Assembly (NCBI RefSeq): GCF_029323795.1
Contig: NZ_CP119758.1
Coordinates: 930,001 to 994,000 of the forward strand
DNA length: 64,000 nt
From: Zobellia alginiliquefaciens
Lineage (GTDB): Bacteria > Bacteroidota > Bacteroidia > Flavobacteriales > Flavobacteriaceae
Direction of reading: 5' to 3'
The notes under the pieces are model-generated. The model saw only the letters and a list, made by a program, of their open reading frames with translations. It was not told the DNA's origin and did not search any database. This document shows positions 1 to 9,023 of the stretch, one piece after another. The position numbers and the translations under genes were made by a program. Positions within the stretch are counted from its first letter, which is position 1. Each line of letters begins with the position of its first letter.

Positions 1-641
1 ATTTTAAGGTCATAAATTTCACCGACCTTTCTAGTGAAGCATCAACCTATGCTTGGGATTTTGGAGGAGGAGCTACTTCCACAGAACAAGATCCTACCCA
101 TACCTTTGATGGGGAAGGAGTATACCCTGTTACTTTTACAGCCAGTGATGGAAACAATGAATCTTCGTCAATTACCATAGATGTAGTTGTAGAAGATAAA
201 CTAGTATCAGCTTTTGAATGTGCAGATTTTAATTGTGATCCAAGAACTCCTTGGGGAGGAGGACGTGGTACAAGTACATATTCAGGAAGTTCTTCACCAA
301 CACCTCCAGAAGGAAACGGTGGTGCTAAGATTAGTAGCTCTTCACAATTTCTTGATCAAACCATATTAGTGCTTCCAGGCAGAACATATGAGATCACTTT
401 TTGGTACGTAAGTAAGTCTAGTGGTACATCTGCAGGAACATTGCTAATTGAAGATGCAGACAATCCTGATGAGCCTGCATTCCTAAATCAGGAAATTCCA
501 TTATCCTCAACTGCTAGCTCCTATGAGCCCATATCATTCCGGGTTGAAACAGGAGATGCAACGGAAAACATGAGATTTAATATTGAATATGCTGGCACTG
601 AATCTAGGTTTTCTAAAATCAGCATAGAGCAGATTGAATAA
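1..641 (+). CDS. PKD-domain surface protein, 3' part only
   Basis: The gene is cut by the left edge; the reading frame is open from base 3 to the TAA at 639-641. About the first 55 visible residues form a PKD domain, recognised by the YAWDFGGG motif, a HTFDGEGVYPVTF strand and a following TASDG. A Gly/Ser/Pro-rich linker leads to a C-terminal beta-rich region (LPGRTYEITFWYV onward) that looks like a carbohydrate-binding jelly roll. Proteins of this build follow susC/susD in flavobacterial alginate loci and are thought to hold glycan at the cell surface. That role is inferred from context: a second PKD/CBM-like lipoprotein and two alginate lyases follow on the same strand. The N-terminus and signal peptide lie outside the window. 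Confidence 0.8.
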   Translation, partial: FKVINFTDLSSEASTYAWDFGGGATSTEQDPTHTFDGEGVYPVTFTASDGNNESSSITIDVVVEDKLVSAFECADFNCDPRTPWGGGRGTSTYSGSSSPTPPEGNGGAKISSSSQFLDQTILVLPGRTYEITFWYVSKSSGTSAGTLLIEDADNPDEPAFLNQEIPLSSTASSYEPISFRVETGDATENMRFNIEYAGTESRFSKISIEQIE

Positions 642-660
642 TCAATTCTAATGAAATACT

Positions 661-704
661 ACTATAGGAATACATTCCTTTTATAAGAATTGTATTTCTA
701 TAGT
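661..704 (+). other. long hairpin between two surface-protein genes
   Basis: The arm at 661-677 (ACTATAGGAATACATTC) pairs with 687-704 across a 9-base loop, with one G-T wobble and one bulged A. It begins 19 bases after the stop of the PKD protein. There is no clear run of T after it, so a simple intrinsic terminator is doubtful. An mRNA-stabilising or partial-termination structure inside the operon is the better guess. Confidence 0.55.
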
Positions 705-807
705 AATTAATATCACAACAGATGTATTTGCCTTTGTTGCCATTTGTAAGCTTTACCCGGCATACTAATTCAACAAAGAGAAACAAACCACATAAAAAAG
801 AAAAAAA

Positions 808-2334
808 ATGAATTTAATAAACAAAGGAATAAGTGTCTTGTTCATAACGGGCCTTATATGGTCATGTGAAGATGACGATTACACCACAATAGCCCCGGAA
901 GCTTCATCTGGCGGTGAAACTATGAGCGTATTGTCTAGTTTTTCTGCTACTCCCGGTCCTGACGGAGATGGCAATGAAGATGGCACCTATATTACAGTAA
1001 CACCTGTTTCCGTTGGTGTTGATTCTTATATTGTAGATTTTGGTGACCCAGATAGTACTTCAGATGTTATTACTATATCCGAGCAAGGTGGTTCTGCTTC
1101 TTATGATTACCCTAACTCAGATGAAGAAGTTGAATACACCATAACCGTAACCACCAAAGCTGCTGGTCAGGATGATATTATCAAATCAGATGAGATTACA
1201 GTTACACACTCACCAAACGTTGTTGGATCAGCACCTGCTTCCCCTACAGGTAATCGTGCAGATGTGTTTGCCATCTTTAGTGACGGTATTGATTTTGACG
1301 GTGGCTTTCTTCCGTATGGAGAATCTTTGGATGCGATTGAGACCAATATTGTGACTACTACTGCCTCTGAAAATGAGGTAATTCAATATTCTAGATTAGG
1401 AGAAAACGATGCTGTTCTTTCCTTTGGAACGGAAGACAAGCCAGAAGAAATCATTGTGGCAGAAGCTTTTGCTGCCCCTGCAAATGATGATCCAGACGGT
1501 ATAGGAGCTACAGATATACATTTTGATGTATACTCCGATTTTGCTACCGGGATAGATAAATTAAAAATAACTTTGATAAACGACGATAGCGGAGATGAAT
1601 ACGTACTTGACGGCGTAGAATTGACAGACGGTGAATGGGCTAGCCTAGATTATGACTTGGCTACTGATTTTTCTGCTCCAGTTGTTAGAATTGACCAAAT
1701 AAAATTTGAACTTGGAACAGGTGGTACGGCCAATTCCAATGCTACAATTCATGTAGATAACATTTACCTTTCTAAAGACCCCACTTCTGAAATATTAAAC
1801 GGAGGTTTTGATCTAAGTACTGCTCAGTGGAAAATTGCTACACATACGGACGGGAACACAGATGCATTTAACGGTAGTTCGGACGGATCTTGGACCAACT
1901 ATGACGGTTCCGATAACGGAAGTAAAACACGTGGAGCAAAATGGTCTAGCAGTACTTCTGGAGGCCCGCTTAACAGTGCTAGCAGCAGATACGGTTACCA
2001 AGCACTTACATTAACCCCTGATACGGATTATATCTTAGAGTTTGAGTACGCTATAAAAGACGACCAGTCAGATGATCCCATTGGAGGTAGAAGAATGGTT
2101 GCCGTTGTCTTGGACGGCCATTTTACGGATGGTGCAGATGCTATAGCGGCCGAAAGCAGCAACTTAGCTAGTCATGTTGGTACTATAGCCGAAGGCAAAT
2201 TCTCCGATACGGTAGGGACTTCAGTTCAAGTACCATTCACTTCAAATGAAAGTGGCGAGGTAGCCATATGGCTTTATGCCGTTACTTCTGTAGATGGTTG
2301 GTTTGACAATGTTAAAGTATATGAAGCACCATAA
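808..2334 (+). CDS. PKD/CBM-like surface lipoprotein of the alginate locus
   Basis: This 508-residue lipoprotein probably binds alginate at the outer face of the cell. The signal peptide ends in a lipobox (LIWSC), and the acidic stretch right after the cysteine (CEDDD) resembles the export signal that sends Bacteroidota lipoproteins to the surface. Residues about 40-135 form a PKD-like Ig fold (SYIVDFGDPDS). Residues about 150-325 and 330-508 are two beta-rich regions of carbohydrate-binding type, the last starting with EILNGGFD. No catalytic motif is visible. It lies between another PKD protein and the first PL7 lyase, whose start is 11 bases after this stop, so co-expression is likely. The binding role is inferred from architecture and neighbours. 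Confidence 0.75.
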   Translation: MNLINKGISVLFITGLIWSCEDDDYTTIAPEASSGGETMSVLSSFSATPGPDGDGNEDGTYITVTPVSVGVDSYIVDFGDPDSTSDVITISEQGGSASYDYPNSDEEVEYTITVTTKAAGQDDIIKSDEITVTHSPNVVGSAPASPTGNRADVFAIFSDGIDFDGGFLPYGESLDAIETNIVTTTASENEVIQYSRLGENDAVLSFGTEDKPEEIIVAEAFAAPANDDPDGIGATDIHFDVYSDFATGIDKLKITLINDDSGDEYVLDGVELTDGEWASLDYDLATDFSAPVVRIDQIKFELGTGGTANSNATIHVDNIYLSKDPTSEILNGGFDLSTAQWKIATHTDGNTDAFNGSSDGSWTNYDGSDNGSKTRGAKWSSSTSGGPLNSASSRYGYQALTLTPDTDYILEFEYAIKDDQSDDPIGGRRMVAVVLDGHFTDGADAIAAESSNLASHVGTIAEGKFSDTVGTSVQVPFTSNESGEVAIWLYAVTSVDGWFDNVKVYEAP

Positions 2335-2344
2335 TTGAGCATAG

Positions 2345-3253
2345 ATGAGTTATTTCCGAAAAGAAATAGTACTATCCATTTTAATAATTTTTATATCTGT
2401 AAACGCTACTTCCCAAAACAAGGGAAGTAGCCATACAGAATCGGCTATAAAAACTAAAAAATCAAGAAAGAAAAAGAAGGTAAAACTTCCTAAAATCAAT
2501 CTAAGTAACTGGAAAGTTACTATTCCAGAGGGCACAGGAAAAGGAGGAGCAATTAGTGTTCAGCCACCGGAAATTTTGGATTATGCTACAAATGAGACTT
2601 TAAAGCTTTATATGTACAATGATTCCACCAAAGGAGCGCTAACATTCTATGCCTACCCTACCTCAGCTACTACTGCGAACACAAAATATTCTAGATCGGA
2701 ACTTAGGGAGCAAATGGTTCCTGGTGACGATAACGTTAATTGGACCTTTAAACAAGGTGGAACTTTAAGGGCTAAACTGTCCGTTGACGAAGTTTCAAAA
2801 GATAAGAACGGTAAATATCACAAAGTAATCATTCTACAAATTCACGGACGATTAACAGATGATCAACGCGATTTAATTGGTCAAAAAGACAACAACGCTC
2901 CACCGGTATTAAAAATTTACTGGCAGAACGGCAAAATTAGGGTGAAGACCAAAAAACTAAAATTTGCCGGTATAAATTCTGTAGGAATATTACATGAAGA
3001 AGCTTGGACAGATGATGAAGGACACAACTTTGAAGAAAAAGTAGATTTTAGAAAATTTCAGATAGAAATAAAAGTTACCGATGGAAAAATGGTGGTTTCA
3101 TTAAATAAAAATGAATACGCCGTTTATGATGATTTTAATATGAAACGTTGGGGCATATTTGAAAATTACTTTAAAGCGGGCAACTATTTTCAAAGCAGAG
3201 ATGAAGGTTCTTTTGCCAAAGTCAGTTTCTACGAACTTGAAGTAGAGCACTAA
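2345..3253 (+). CDS. alginate lyase, polysaccharide lyase family 7
   Basis: A 302-residue PL7 lyase that cuts alginate by beta-elimination and leaves 4,5-unsaturated uronates at the new non-reducing ends. All three family signatures are present: RSELREQ (residues 117-123), QIH (165-167) and YFKAGNY (275-281), which supply the catalytic Arg, Gln, His and Tyr. In this family QIH, as opposed to QVH, goes with cleavage at guluronate-containing sites. An N-terminal signal peptide (about residues 1-23) lacks a lipobox cysteine, so the enzyme is probably secreted or periplasmic. A strongly basic linker (KKSRKKKKVK) joins it to the catalytic domain, which starts near residue 50. It is followed 11 bases later by a second PL7 gene. 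Confidence 0.93.
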   Translation: MSYFRKEIVLSILIIFISVNATSQNKGSSHTESAIKTKKSRKKKKVKLPKINLSNWKVTIPEGTGKGGAISVQPPEILDYATNETLKLYMYNDSTKGALTFYAYPTSATTANTKYSRSELREQMVPGDDNVNWTFKQGGTLRAKLSVDEVSKDKNGKYHKVIILQIHGRLTDDQRDLIGQKDNNAPPVLKIYWQNGKIRVKTKKLKFAGINSVGILHEEAWTDDEGHNFEEKVDFRKFQIEIKVTDGKMVVSLNKNEYAVYDDFNMKRWGIFENYFKAGNYFQSRDEGSFAKVSFYELEVEH

Positions 3254-3264
3254 TAAAAGTAAGT

Positions 3265-4230
3265 ATGAATATGCAGAGTACTACAATATGGCTTATAAAA
3301 TTGATAACTAAAAAGGTATTGATTTTAATTATGCTGTTCAATATAATCAGCTGTGATAAAACCTCTGATACCATTGAACAAGAGACCATAGAGAAAGAAG
3401 AAGTTGAGGAAGAAATTGAAACTACAGAAGAGTTAGCCGAGGAAGAAGAAGAAGAAGAAGTTGAAGAAGAATATTTCTTACCCAACATTGATTTGAGTAA
3501 CTGGAAGGTAACCCTACCCATTGGCGCCCCAGATGAAGTAGAGCCACCAGAAATTTCCAGTTATGCTACTGACGCGCGTTTACTCCCGTACATGTATAAT
3601 GATTCAACAGATGGCTCATTAGTTTTTTATGCCTTGCCAAACTCCTCAACCGCAAATTCCTCTTATTCACGAACTGAATTAAGAGAACAAATGGTTCCCG
3701 GAAGTAACAATACAAATTGGACTTTCAGCCAAGGCGGCCGTATGAAGGGTACTTTAGAAGTACCCGAAATCACTAGAGATGCCGAAGGCAAATATCACCG
3801 AACAATCATCATGCAGATTCATGGACGGTTAACCAATGAACAGAAAGAGCGTATAGGAGAAGATGATAACAATGCTCCTCCAATATTAAAAGTCTATTGG
3901 CAGAATGGTAAAATCAGGATATTGACCAAGGTGCTGAAAGATATCAATGCTTCTGATGAAGAAATATTACACACGAATGCATGGGAGGATAATGATGGAT
4001 ATACTTTTTCGGAAGAAATAGGAACAAATAAATTCACTTTAGAAATAATAGCATCCGAGGGCAAATTAGAGATTGTTTTAAACGAAACGGATTCTGTTGT
4101 ATACCAAGACATTCATATGGATAAATGGGGTGTTTTTGAAAATTATTTTAAAGCAGGAAATTATCTCCAAAGTCGTGACGAAGGCAGTTACGCCAGGGTA
4201 AAATATTACACCCTAGAAGTATCTCACTGA
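3265..4230 (+). CDS. alginate lyase lipoprotein, polysaccharide lyase family 7
   Basis: A 321-residue tandem paralogue of the preceding lyase. RTELREQ (136-142), QIH (184-186) and YFKAGNY (294-300) make it a complete PL7 enzyme of the QIH type. A lipobox ends at Cys30 (NIISC), so unlike its neighbour it should be membrane-anchored, plausibly at the cell surface. Residues about 38-70 form a linker made almost wholly of glutamate, opposite in charge to the Lys/Arg-rich linker of the upstream lyase. The catalytic domains of the two are clearly homologous from the LSNW motif onward. Having one free and one anchored enzyme is common in alginate systems; the division of labour here is inferred. Confidence 0.92.
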   Translation: MNMQSTTIWLIKLITKKVLILIMLFNIISCDKTSDTIEQETIEKEEVEEEIETTEELAEEEEEEEVEEEYFLPNIDLSNWKVTLPIGAPDEVEPPEISSYATDARLLPYMYNDSTDGSLVFYALPNSSTANSSYSRTELREQMVPGSNNTNWTFSQGGRMKGTLEVPEITRDAEGKYHRTIIMQIHGRLTNEQKERIGEDDNNAPPILKVYWQNGKIRILTKVLKDINASDEEILHTNAWEDNDGYTFSEEIGTNKFTLEIIASEGKLEIVLNETDSVVYQDIHMDKWGVFENYFKAGNYLQSRDEGSYARVKYYTLEVSH

Positions 4231-4276
4231 TTGTTAAAAGTGGGAATGAATTTAAATTATAATATCAAGAATTGAG

Positions 4277-4337
4277 TTGTTTTGAGTTAGATTGAGAGTA
4301 ATTTTTCCGGCCCGCTCACCACGGGTCGGTAAAATTT
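4277..4337 (+). repeat. 61-bp hairpin module, copy 1 (ahead of gntR 1)
   Basis: This segment matches 9619-9679 at 58 of 61 bases. It contains an 8-bp stem (4307-4314 with 4322-4329) and a 7-base loop CTCACCA; flanking AATTTT and AAAATT can lengthen the stem. Two of the three differences from copy 2 fall in the left arm and keep pairing through a G-T or T-G wobble. It lies 46 bases after the second PL7 stop and about 100 bases before gntR. It may be a terminator, an RNA-level control element, or a trace of the duplication that produced the two gntR genes. Confidence 0.75.
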
Positions 4338-4390
4338 CAACTACCCCTGCTCCACCATCAAAACAGATTTTTGATAGGTTTTTTACAGTT

Positions 4391-4415
4391 TTAGTAAACC
4401 AACCTGATTAACCAT
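4391..4415. promoter_or_regulatory. candidate GntR operator (two boxes, 13-bp step)
   Basis: Two 12-base boxes, TTAGTAAACCAA at 4391 and CTGATTAACCAT at 4404, lie 13 bases apart and end 20 bases before the gntR start. The same arrangement occurs at 9759-9783 before the second gntR and at 9214-9251 in the relic zone. The shared core AAACCAANYTGRTTAACCA contains a TGGTTAACCA-type dyad like known FadR-subfamily operators. Position suggests autoregulation. Binding is inferred. Confidence 0.65.
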
Positions 4416-4435
4416 TTTTGAACTGTACACGCGAT

Positions 4436-5164
4436 ATGAAATTAGAAATACTGACCAAACACGAAAATAGAGAAATACAAAATGGTATTATTTTAAAAAT
4501 CCGTGAGCTCATTAATTACAAAAATCTTGAGCCAGGAGACAAGTTACCGGCGGAGAGAGTCCTATCCGAGAAATTTGGAGTCAGTAGAACCAGCGTGCGT
4601 GAAGCCATTCAAAAACTTGAATTTTATGGAATACTAAATTCCAAACCACAGAGCGGAACTTTCATAGCGGACATTGGCCAAGTTGCCATGAACGGTATGA
4701 TCGATGACATCACCAGTTTGGAAGAACAAGATTTTATTTCATTAGTAGAAACCCGAATTTTACTGGAACTAAAAACGGTAAAACTAGCCGCCCTAAGAAG
4801 AACCGATGAAGATTTAAAACGTATTAAACTTGCTTTTGATGCCTATAAAAAGAAAGTGATTTCTGGAGAAGATTGTCTAGAGGAAGACTTACTATTTCAT
4901 TTAGCCATAGCTGCTGCCAGTAAAAATAGTACTATAAACACGCTCATGCTGCTCATCACTCCCGAGATTATTGTTGCCTATGATATAGACCGTGTTTGTG
5001 ATGGCGATGTGGCCCTATCCGAAGTTAAAAAGCATGAAGATATATATATGGCAATTCGGGATCAGAACCCAAATTTAGCTAAAGAAAAGATGAAATTACA
5101 TTTTAGCAAACTATACGATTATATATACGGAGAAGACAGAAAAATTAAGATTCCCAAAGGATAA
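4436..5164 (+). CDS. GntR/FadR-family regulator 1 of the alginate locus
   Basis: A 242-residue transcription factor with an N-terminal winged helix (residues about 12-75, including LPAERVLSEKFGVSRTSVREAI) and a C-terminal FCD-type ligand domain (about 90-225, with ELKTVKLAA and the late histidine motifs). It is 207/242 identical to the regulator at 9803. ATG 4436 is preferred over an upstream in-frame TTG because the paralogue starts at the same residue, MKLEILTKH. Members of this subfamily usually bind a small acid, here plausibly a DEH- or KDG-type uronate. The two-box operator directly upstream points to autoregulation. It separates the PL7 pair from the PL6 lyase on the same strand. Confidence 0.9.
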   Translation: MKLEILTKHENREIQNGIILKIRELINYKNLEPGDKLPAERVLSEKFGVSRTSVREAIQKLEFYGILNSKPQSGTFIADIGQVAMNGMIDDITSLEEQDFISLVETRILLELKTVKLAALRRTDEDLKRIKLAFDAYKKKVISGEDCLEEDLLFHLAIAAASKNSTINTLMLLITPEIIVAYDIDRVCDGDVALSEVKKHEDIYMAIRDQNPNLAKEKMKLHFSKLYDYIYGEDRKIKIPKG

Positions 5165-5243
5165 GATATAGTAAAAGTAATTTAAAATATAAAGTTCAGA
5201 ACTCGTAAGCTGGCGGATTAATTACCCATTGAAAAACCACATA

Positions 5244-7562
5244 ATGAAAACTAAGCTATTGCTTATAGGTCTCATTTTACTTCTGCTATCCTGTGGTGAC
5301 AATTCAAATGGAAAAACACTACATGTAAACGATATTCCAGAATTAAACAAAGCGATTAAAGAAAGTGTACCCGGAGATGAAATTGTAATGGCAAACGGGA
5401 TTTGGAAAGACTTTCAAATCTCATTTTTTGGAAAAGGTACTAAAGAGCAACCTATTACCTTACGTGCAGAAAATGCAGGAAAAGTTTTCATAGAAGGCAA
5501 ATCTTACCTTTACCTTGGAGGTGAGCATCTTATAGTTGACGGGCTATACTTTAGAAATGGATATTCGCCTAAAAGTTCCATTATTCGTTTTATGATCAAT
5601 GAAGATAGCATTGCTTACAACTCTAGAGTTACAAACTCTGTTATTGAAGATTTTACCAAACCAAATAGATTGGTCAATGATCGCTGGATAGAGTTTTACG
5701 GTAAATATAATCAATTGGACCACTCATACGTTTCAGGAAAATCTAATGATGGTGAAACCTTACGGGTCTTTTTCACGGGTAATGAGCATATCAACAACCA
5801 CCATCAAATTGTAAATAATTACTTTGGCCCACGTCCTAGAAAAGGGGGACCAAGGGCGGAAACCATACGGATTGGAGACAGCAAAACACGGGTCTCTCCT
5901 AGTTTTGCCAATGTATCGGACAATTACTTTGAAGCATGTAATGGCGAAGTTGAAATTATATCCGATAAAACCAACTTCAACACCTTCAAAAACAATATAT
6001 TTTACAAATGTGAAGGCTCACTAGTCCTTAGACATGGAAGCTATGCGACGGTTGATAGCAACATTTTTATTGGAGACGATGATTCCGATTTTTATGGAGG
6101 AATCCGCGTGGTAAATACAGGACACTGGATTACCAATAACTACTTCTTTAAAATTAAAGGAACGCAATTCCGAAGTCCACTTGCGATCATGAACGGAATT
6201 CCCATGACCCCTTTAAATCGGTACCTTCAGGTTAGTGATGTTGTTGTGGCCTATAACACTTGGGTAGATTGTAAATCTCCTTGGCAAATAGGAGTTGGTC
6301 AAAACCTTGAAAGTGCAGATGTACTTCCGGCTAGTGAAATACGATCAGCACCACCTATACGCACTATCCTAGCAAATAATATTATTTACAACACACAGGT
6401 AGATGAGACCCCTTTTATAAATCTTAGTTCTACTGATGGAATTCAATTTAAAAATAATATCATAGATAATGACGGTGTAGCTTATAGCCAAAACGGCAAT
6501 CTAAATAATGGCGCCCTAGAAATGCAAAAAATAAACGATTGGCTTTATGTACCTGTAAAATCGGAAAACACAATTTTGGAGGATATCCATATGGGTTATG
6601 ATTTTTCTAGGATTGATCAAGATATTTTCGGGGCATCAAGAACTCAATTAAATAGCGTTGGAGCAATCAATGAATCCTCTACTGCATCTAATTTCTCCAT
6701 TGACAGAAAGAAATACGGTCCCACCTGGTTTTCTACTGAAAAAAAGCTGGTAGAGCCAAAAATTCATACTGCCACAGCTACGGCTGGCGAACTTACCAAA
6801 AAAATTAGTGAAGCCGTTTCAGGAGATATCATTGAGTTAAAAGACACCTTATATGCTCTCCCAAATTCACTTAAAATAGATAAGGAAATTACACTTCGCC
6901 CGGCAAATCGTTCCAGCAAAACCACTCTTATATTTACAAGTAAAAAAGATTCCGTAGCATTTAAAATGCACCCTAAAGGAATAATCAAATTACAAAACCT
7001 CATATTACAAGGTAAAAAAAACAAATACGCCTTTGCCCCTCTAAAAGAAAATATGGCTTCAGCATATAATATGTATATTGAAAATTGTGAAATCAATGAT
7101 TTCCATTATGTACTAAAAGCTTTCCCAGGCTCATTTGCCGACACCATCAACTTCAAAAAAACAACGATTAAAAACTGCCAGAACGGTATAGAACTGGCGG
7201 CCGAGGACAAAGGCGATTATAATGCAGAAATGGTATCCTTTGAAGATTGTACATTCGAAAATGTAAATAACAATGTCATTAATTTTTACCGAGGTGGTTA
7301 TGACGAATCAACTATAGGAGGTTCTCTAAATATCACAAATAGTTCTATTACCAATAGCGGTCAAAGCAAAAACAACGATATTTTGATTAAAACAAGAGGA
7401 ATTATCAATGTGAATATCCAAAACAACTCCTTTAAAAATAATCAGGTAGAGCTTGTTGCCCTATTGTGGGGAGAACAAAACAACCATCACAAGAACAACA
7501 CCATAACAAATTCCGGAAAAATTAAGGTTGAAGAACAGCAAAAACTTAAGATACTCTACTAA
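5244..7562 (+). CDS. alginate lyase lipoprotein, polysaccharide lyase family 6
   Basis: A 772-residue two-domain PL6 enzyme that cleaves alginate or its oligomers by beta-elimination. The signal peptide ends in a lipobox (LLLSC), giving an anchored lipoprotein. The N-terminal parallel beta-helix (about 25-450) carries the expected catalytic Lys (in SDKT, residue 242) and Arg (in VLRHG, residue 263), with the same 21-residue spacing as in characterised two-domain PL6 lyases such as AlyGC. A second beta-helix fills about residues 505-772. ATG 5244 is chosen over an in-frame TTG at 5229 because it gives a compact signal peptide. The gene follows gntR 1 by 79 bases and precedes the permease by 75, so the three may be cotranscribed. 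Confidence 0.92.
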   Translation: MKTKLLLIGLILLLLSCGDNSNGKTLHVNDIPELNKAIKESVPGDEIVMANGIWKDFQISFFGKGTKEQPITLRAENAGKVFIEGKSYLYLGGEHLIVDGLYFRNGYSPKSSIIRFMINEDSIAYNSRVTNSVIEDFTKPNRLVNDRWIEFYGKYNQLDHSYVSGKSNDGETLRVFFTGNEHINNHHQIVNNYFGPRPRKGGPRAETIRIGDSKTRVSPSFANVSDNYFEACNGEVEIISDKTNFNTFKNNIFYKCEGSLVLRHGSYATVDSNIFIGDDDSDFYGGIRVVNTGHWITNNYFFKIKGTQFRSPLAIMNGIPMTPLNRYLQVSDVVVAYNTWVDCKSPWQIGVGQNLESADVLPASEIRSAPPIRTILANNIIYNTQVDETPFINLSSTDGIQFKNNIIDNDGVAYSQNGNLNNGALEMQKINDWLYVPVKSENTILEDIHMGYDFSRIDQDIFGASRTQLNSVGAINESSTASNFSIDRKKYGPTWFSTEKKLVEPKIHTATATAGELTKKISEAVSGDIIELKDTLYALPNSLKIDKEITLRPANRSSKTTLIFTSKKDSVAFKMHPKGIIKLQNLILQGKKNKYAFAPLKENMASAYNMYIENCEINDFHYVLKAFPGSFADTINFKKTTIKNCQNGIELAAEDKGDYNAEMVSFEDCTFENVNNNVINFYRGGYDESTIGGSLNITNSSITNSGQSKNNDILIKTRGIINVNIQNNSFKNNQVELVALLWGEQNNHHKNNTITNSGKIKVEEQQKLKILY

Positions 7563-7637
7563 CAAACTGATAACAAAGAAAATATCCCCCAAGGGAAGTT
7601 TCTTAGCCCAAGTTAGTTACAACATAAAAAATAAACA

Positions 7638-8912
7638 ATGGAAAACCCAGCACCCAAATCATCGTTCATAAAAAAAATTCTAGCTATTGTCCTTGCTTTT
7701 GGTCCGGGTATTTTTGCCATTGGTTATACCATTGGTACCGGTAGTGTAACTTCTATGATTGTAGCAGGTAGCACTTACGGTATGCAATTACTATGGGTCT
7801 TGATCTTAAGTTGTGTTTTCTCCGGCATGCTTATGTATGCCTATGGAAATTATGGTTTGGTAACTGGTGAGACTGCACTATACGCATTTAAAAAACATAT
7901 TAAATGGGGCAAACCCATAGCTATTCTAATCATTCTGGGAGTTTCTTTTGGCCAGTGGAATTCCCTCATGGGCATTCTAGGTATTTCCGCTAATATCATT
8001 TTTGAAATATTTTTGATCTACTTCCCCTCACTGGCAGAACATCAATATGAATTGGTACTTACCATCGCCATTGCTGTAATTGCTATTATGTACCGCTTTT
8101 TGTTGATAGGAAAATATGTATTCTTTGAAAAAATACTTGTGATTTTCGTAACCATAATGGGTCTTTCCTTCTTTGTTTCTCTTTTTATGGTTTTTCCGCT
8201 ACCTATAGAAATAGCAAAAGGTCTTATACCCACCATACCAAAAGTTGAAGGCGGTAGTATGATGGTAGCGGCCTTTGTTGGAACGACCATGGCCTCCGCA
8301 ACGTTTTTATCCCGTCCCCTTTTTGTAAAGGGGAAAGGTTGGACCATAAAAAACCTAAAACAACAAAAGAAGGATGCCATTATTGCCGCATCTCTTGTTT
8401 TTGTTATTAGTGCATCGGTAATGGCCGTAGCCTGTGGTGCTTTATTCCATGACGGACAACCTGTTACAAAAGTGTTGGACATGGTAAACACTCTAGAACC
8501 GGTTGCCGGCAAATTTGCTCTTACGCTTTTCTTTTTTGGAACTTTAAGTGCTGGATTGTCCTCTATTTTTCCATGTTTACTCATTGCCCCTATCCTACTT
8601 GCAGATTATCAATCCGGGGAATTGGACACGAGTTCAAAGCAGTTTAAGGTTATAACAGCCATAGCGTGTTTATTTGCTTTAATAGTTCCTGTTTTTGGAG
8701 CTAACCCAATAGAAATGCAAATTGTATCTCAGGTTTTCAATGTTTTTGTTCTTCCTTTAGTGATACTCGGTATTATCCTATTGATTAATAATGCCAAGCT
8801 CATGAAAACCCACAAAGCAAAACTTCCTTTAAATATTGGTTTGTTTGCGGCATTGTTCTTCTCATGTATAATTTCCTATAACGGAGTTGTTGCTCTCATT
8901 GATTACTTCTAA
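7638..8912 (+). CDS. NRAMP-like membrane permease
   Basis: A 424-residue polytopic membrane protein with about 11 hydrophobic helices. The N-terminal GPGIFAIGYTIGTGSVTSM resembles transmembrane helix 1 of NRAMP metal transporters. The DPGN motif that binds the metal in true NRAMPs is replaced by GTGS, and the helix-6 MPH motif is not seen (the comparable region reads FVGTTMASATF). It therefore belongs to an NRAMP-related branch whose substrate may not be Mn2+ or Fe2+. Its place between a PL6 lyase and the rest of the alginate region suggests either uptake of an alginate breakdown product or of a cation needed by the lyases. Both are inference. Confidence 0.7.
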   Translation: MENPAPKSSFIKKILAIVLAFGPGIFAIGYTIGTGSVTSMIVAGSTYGMQLLWVLILSCVFSGMLMYAYGNYGLVTGETALYAFKKHIKWGKPIAILIILGVSFGQWNSLMGILGISANIIFEIFLIYFPSLAEHQYELVLTIAIAVIAIMYRFLLIGKYVFFEKILVIFVTIMGLSFFVSLFMVFPLPIEIAKGLIPTIPKVEGGSMMVAAFVGTTMASATFLSRPLFVKGKGWTIKNLKQQKKDAIIAASLVFVISASVMAVACGALFHDGQPVTKVLDMVNTLEPVAGKFALTLFFFGTLSAGLSSIFPCLLIAPILLADYQSGELDTSSKQFKVITAIACLFALIVPVFGANPIEMQIVSQVFNVFVLPLVILGIILLINNAKLMKTHKAKLPLNIGLFAALFFSCIISYNGVVALIDYF

Positions 8913-9023
8913 AACGAAATACATCTACACCCCTACTATCTCAAATGAAAGCGCAAATTTGGTAGCGTAGTCAGGATTGAACTTAAAAGTGTAAGGTCCT
9001 ATTTATACTAGTTTTCTTAATAT

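Noticed and set aside
8042-8584. Open frame of 180 codons on the minus strand
   Set aside because: It lies wholly antisense to the NRAMP-like permease and its composition (basic, Met/Thr-rich) is a shadow of the membrane protein's codons.
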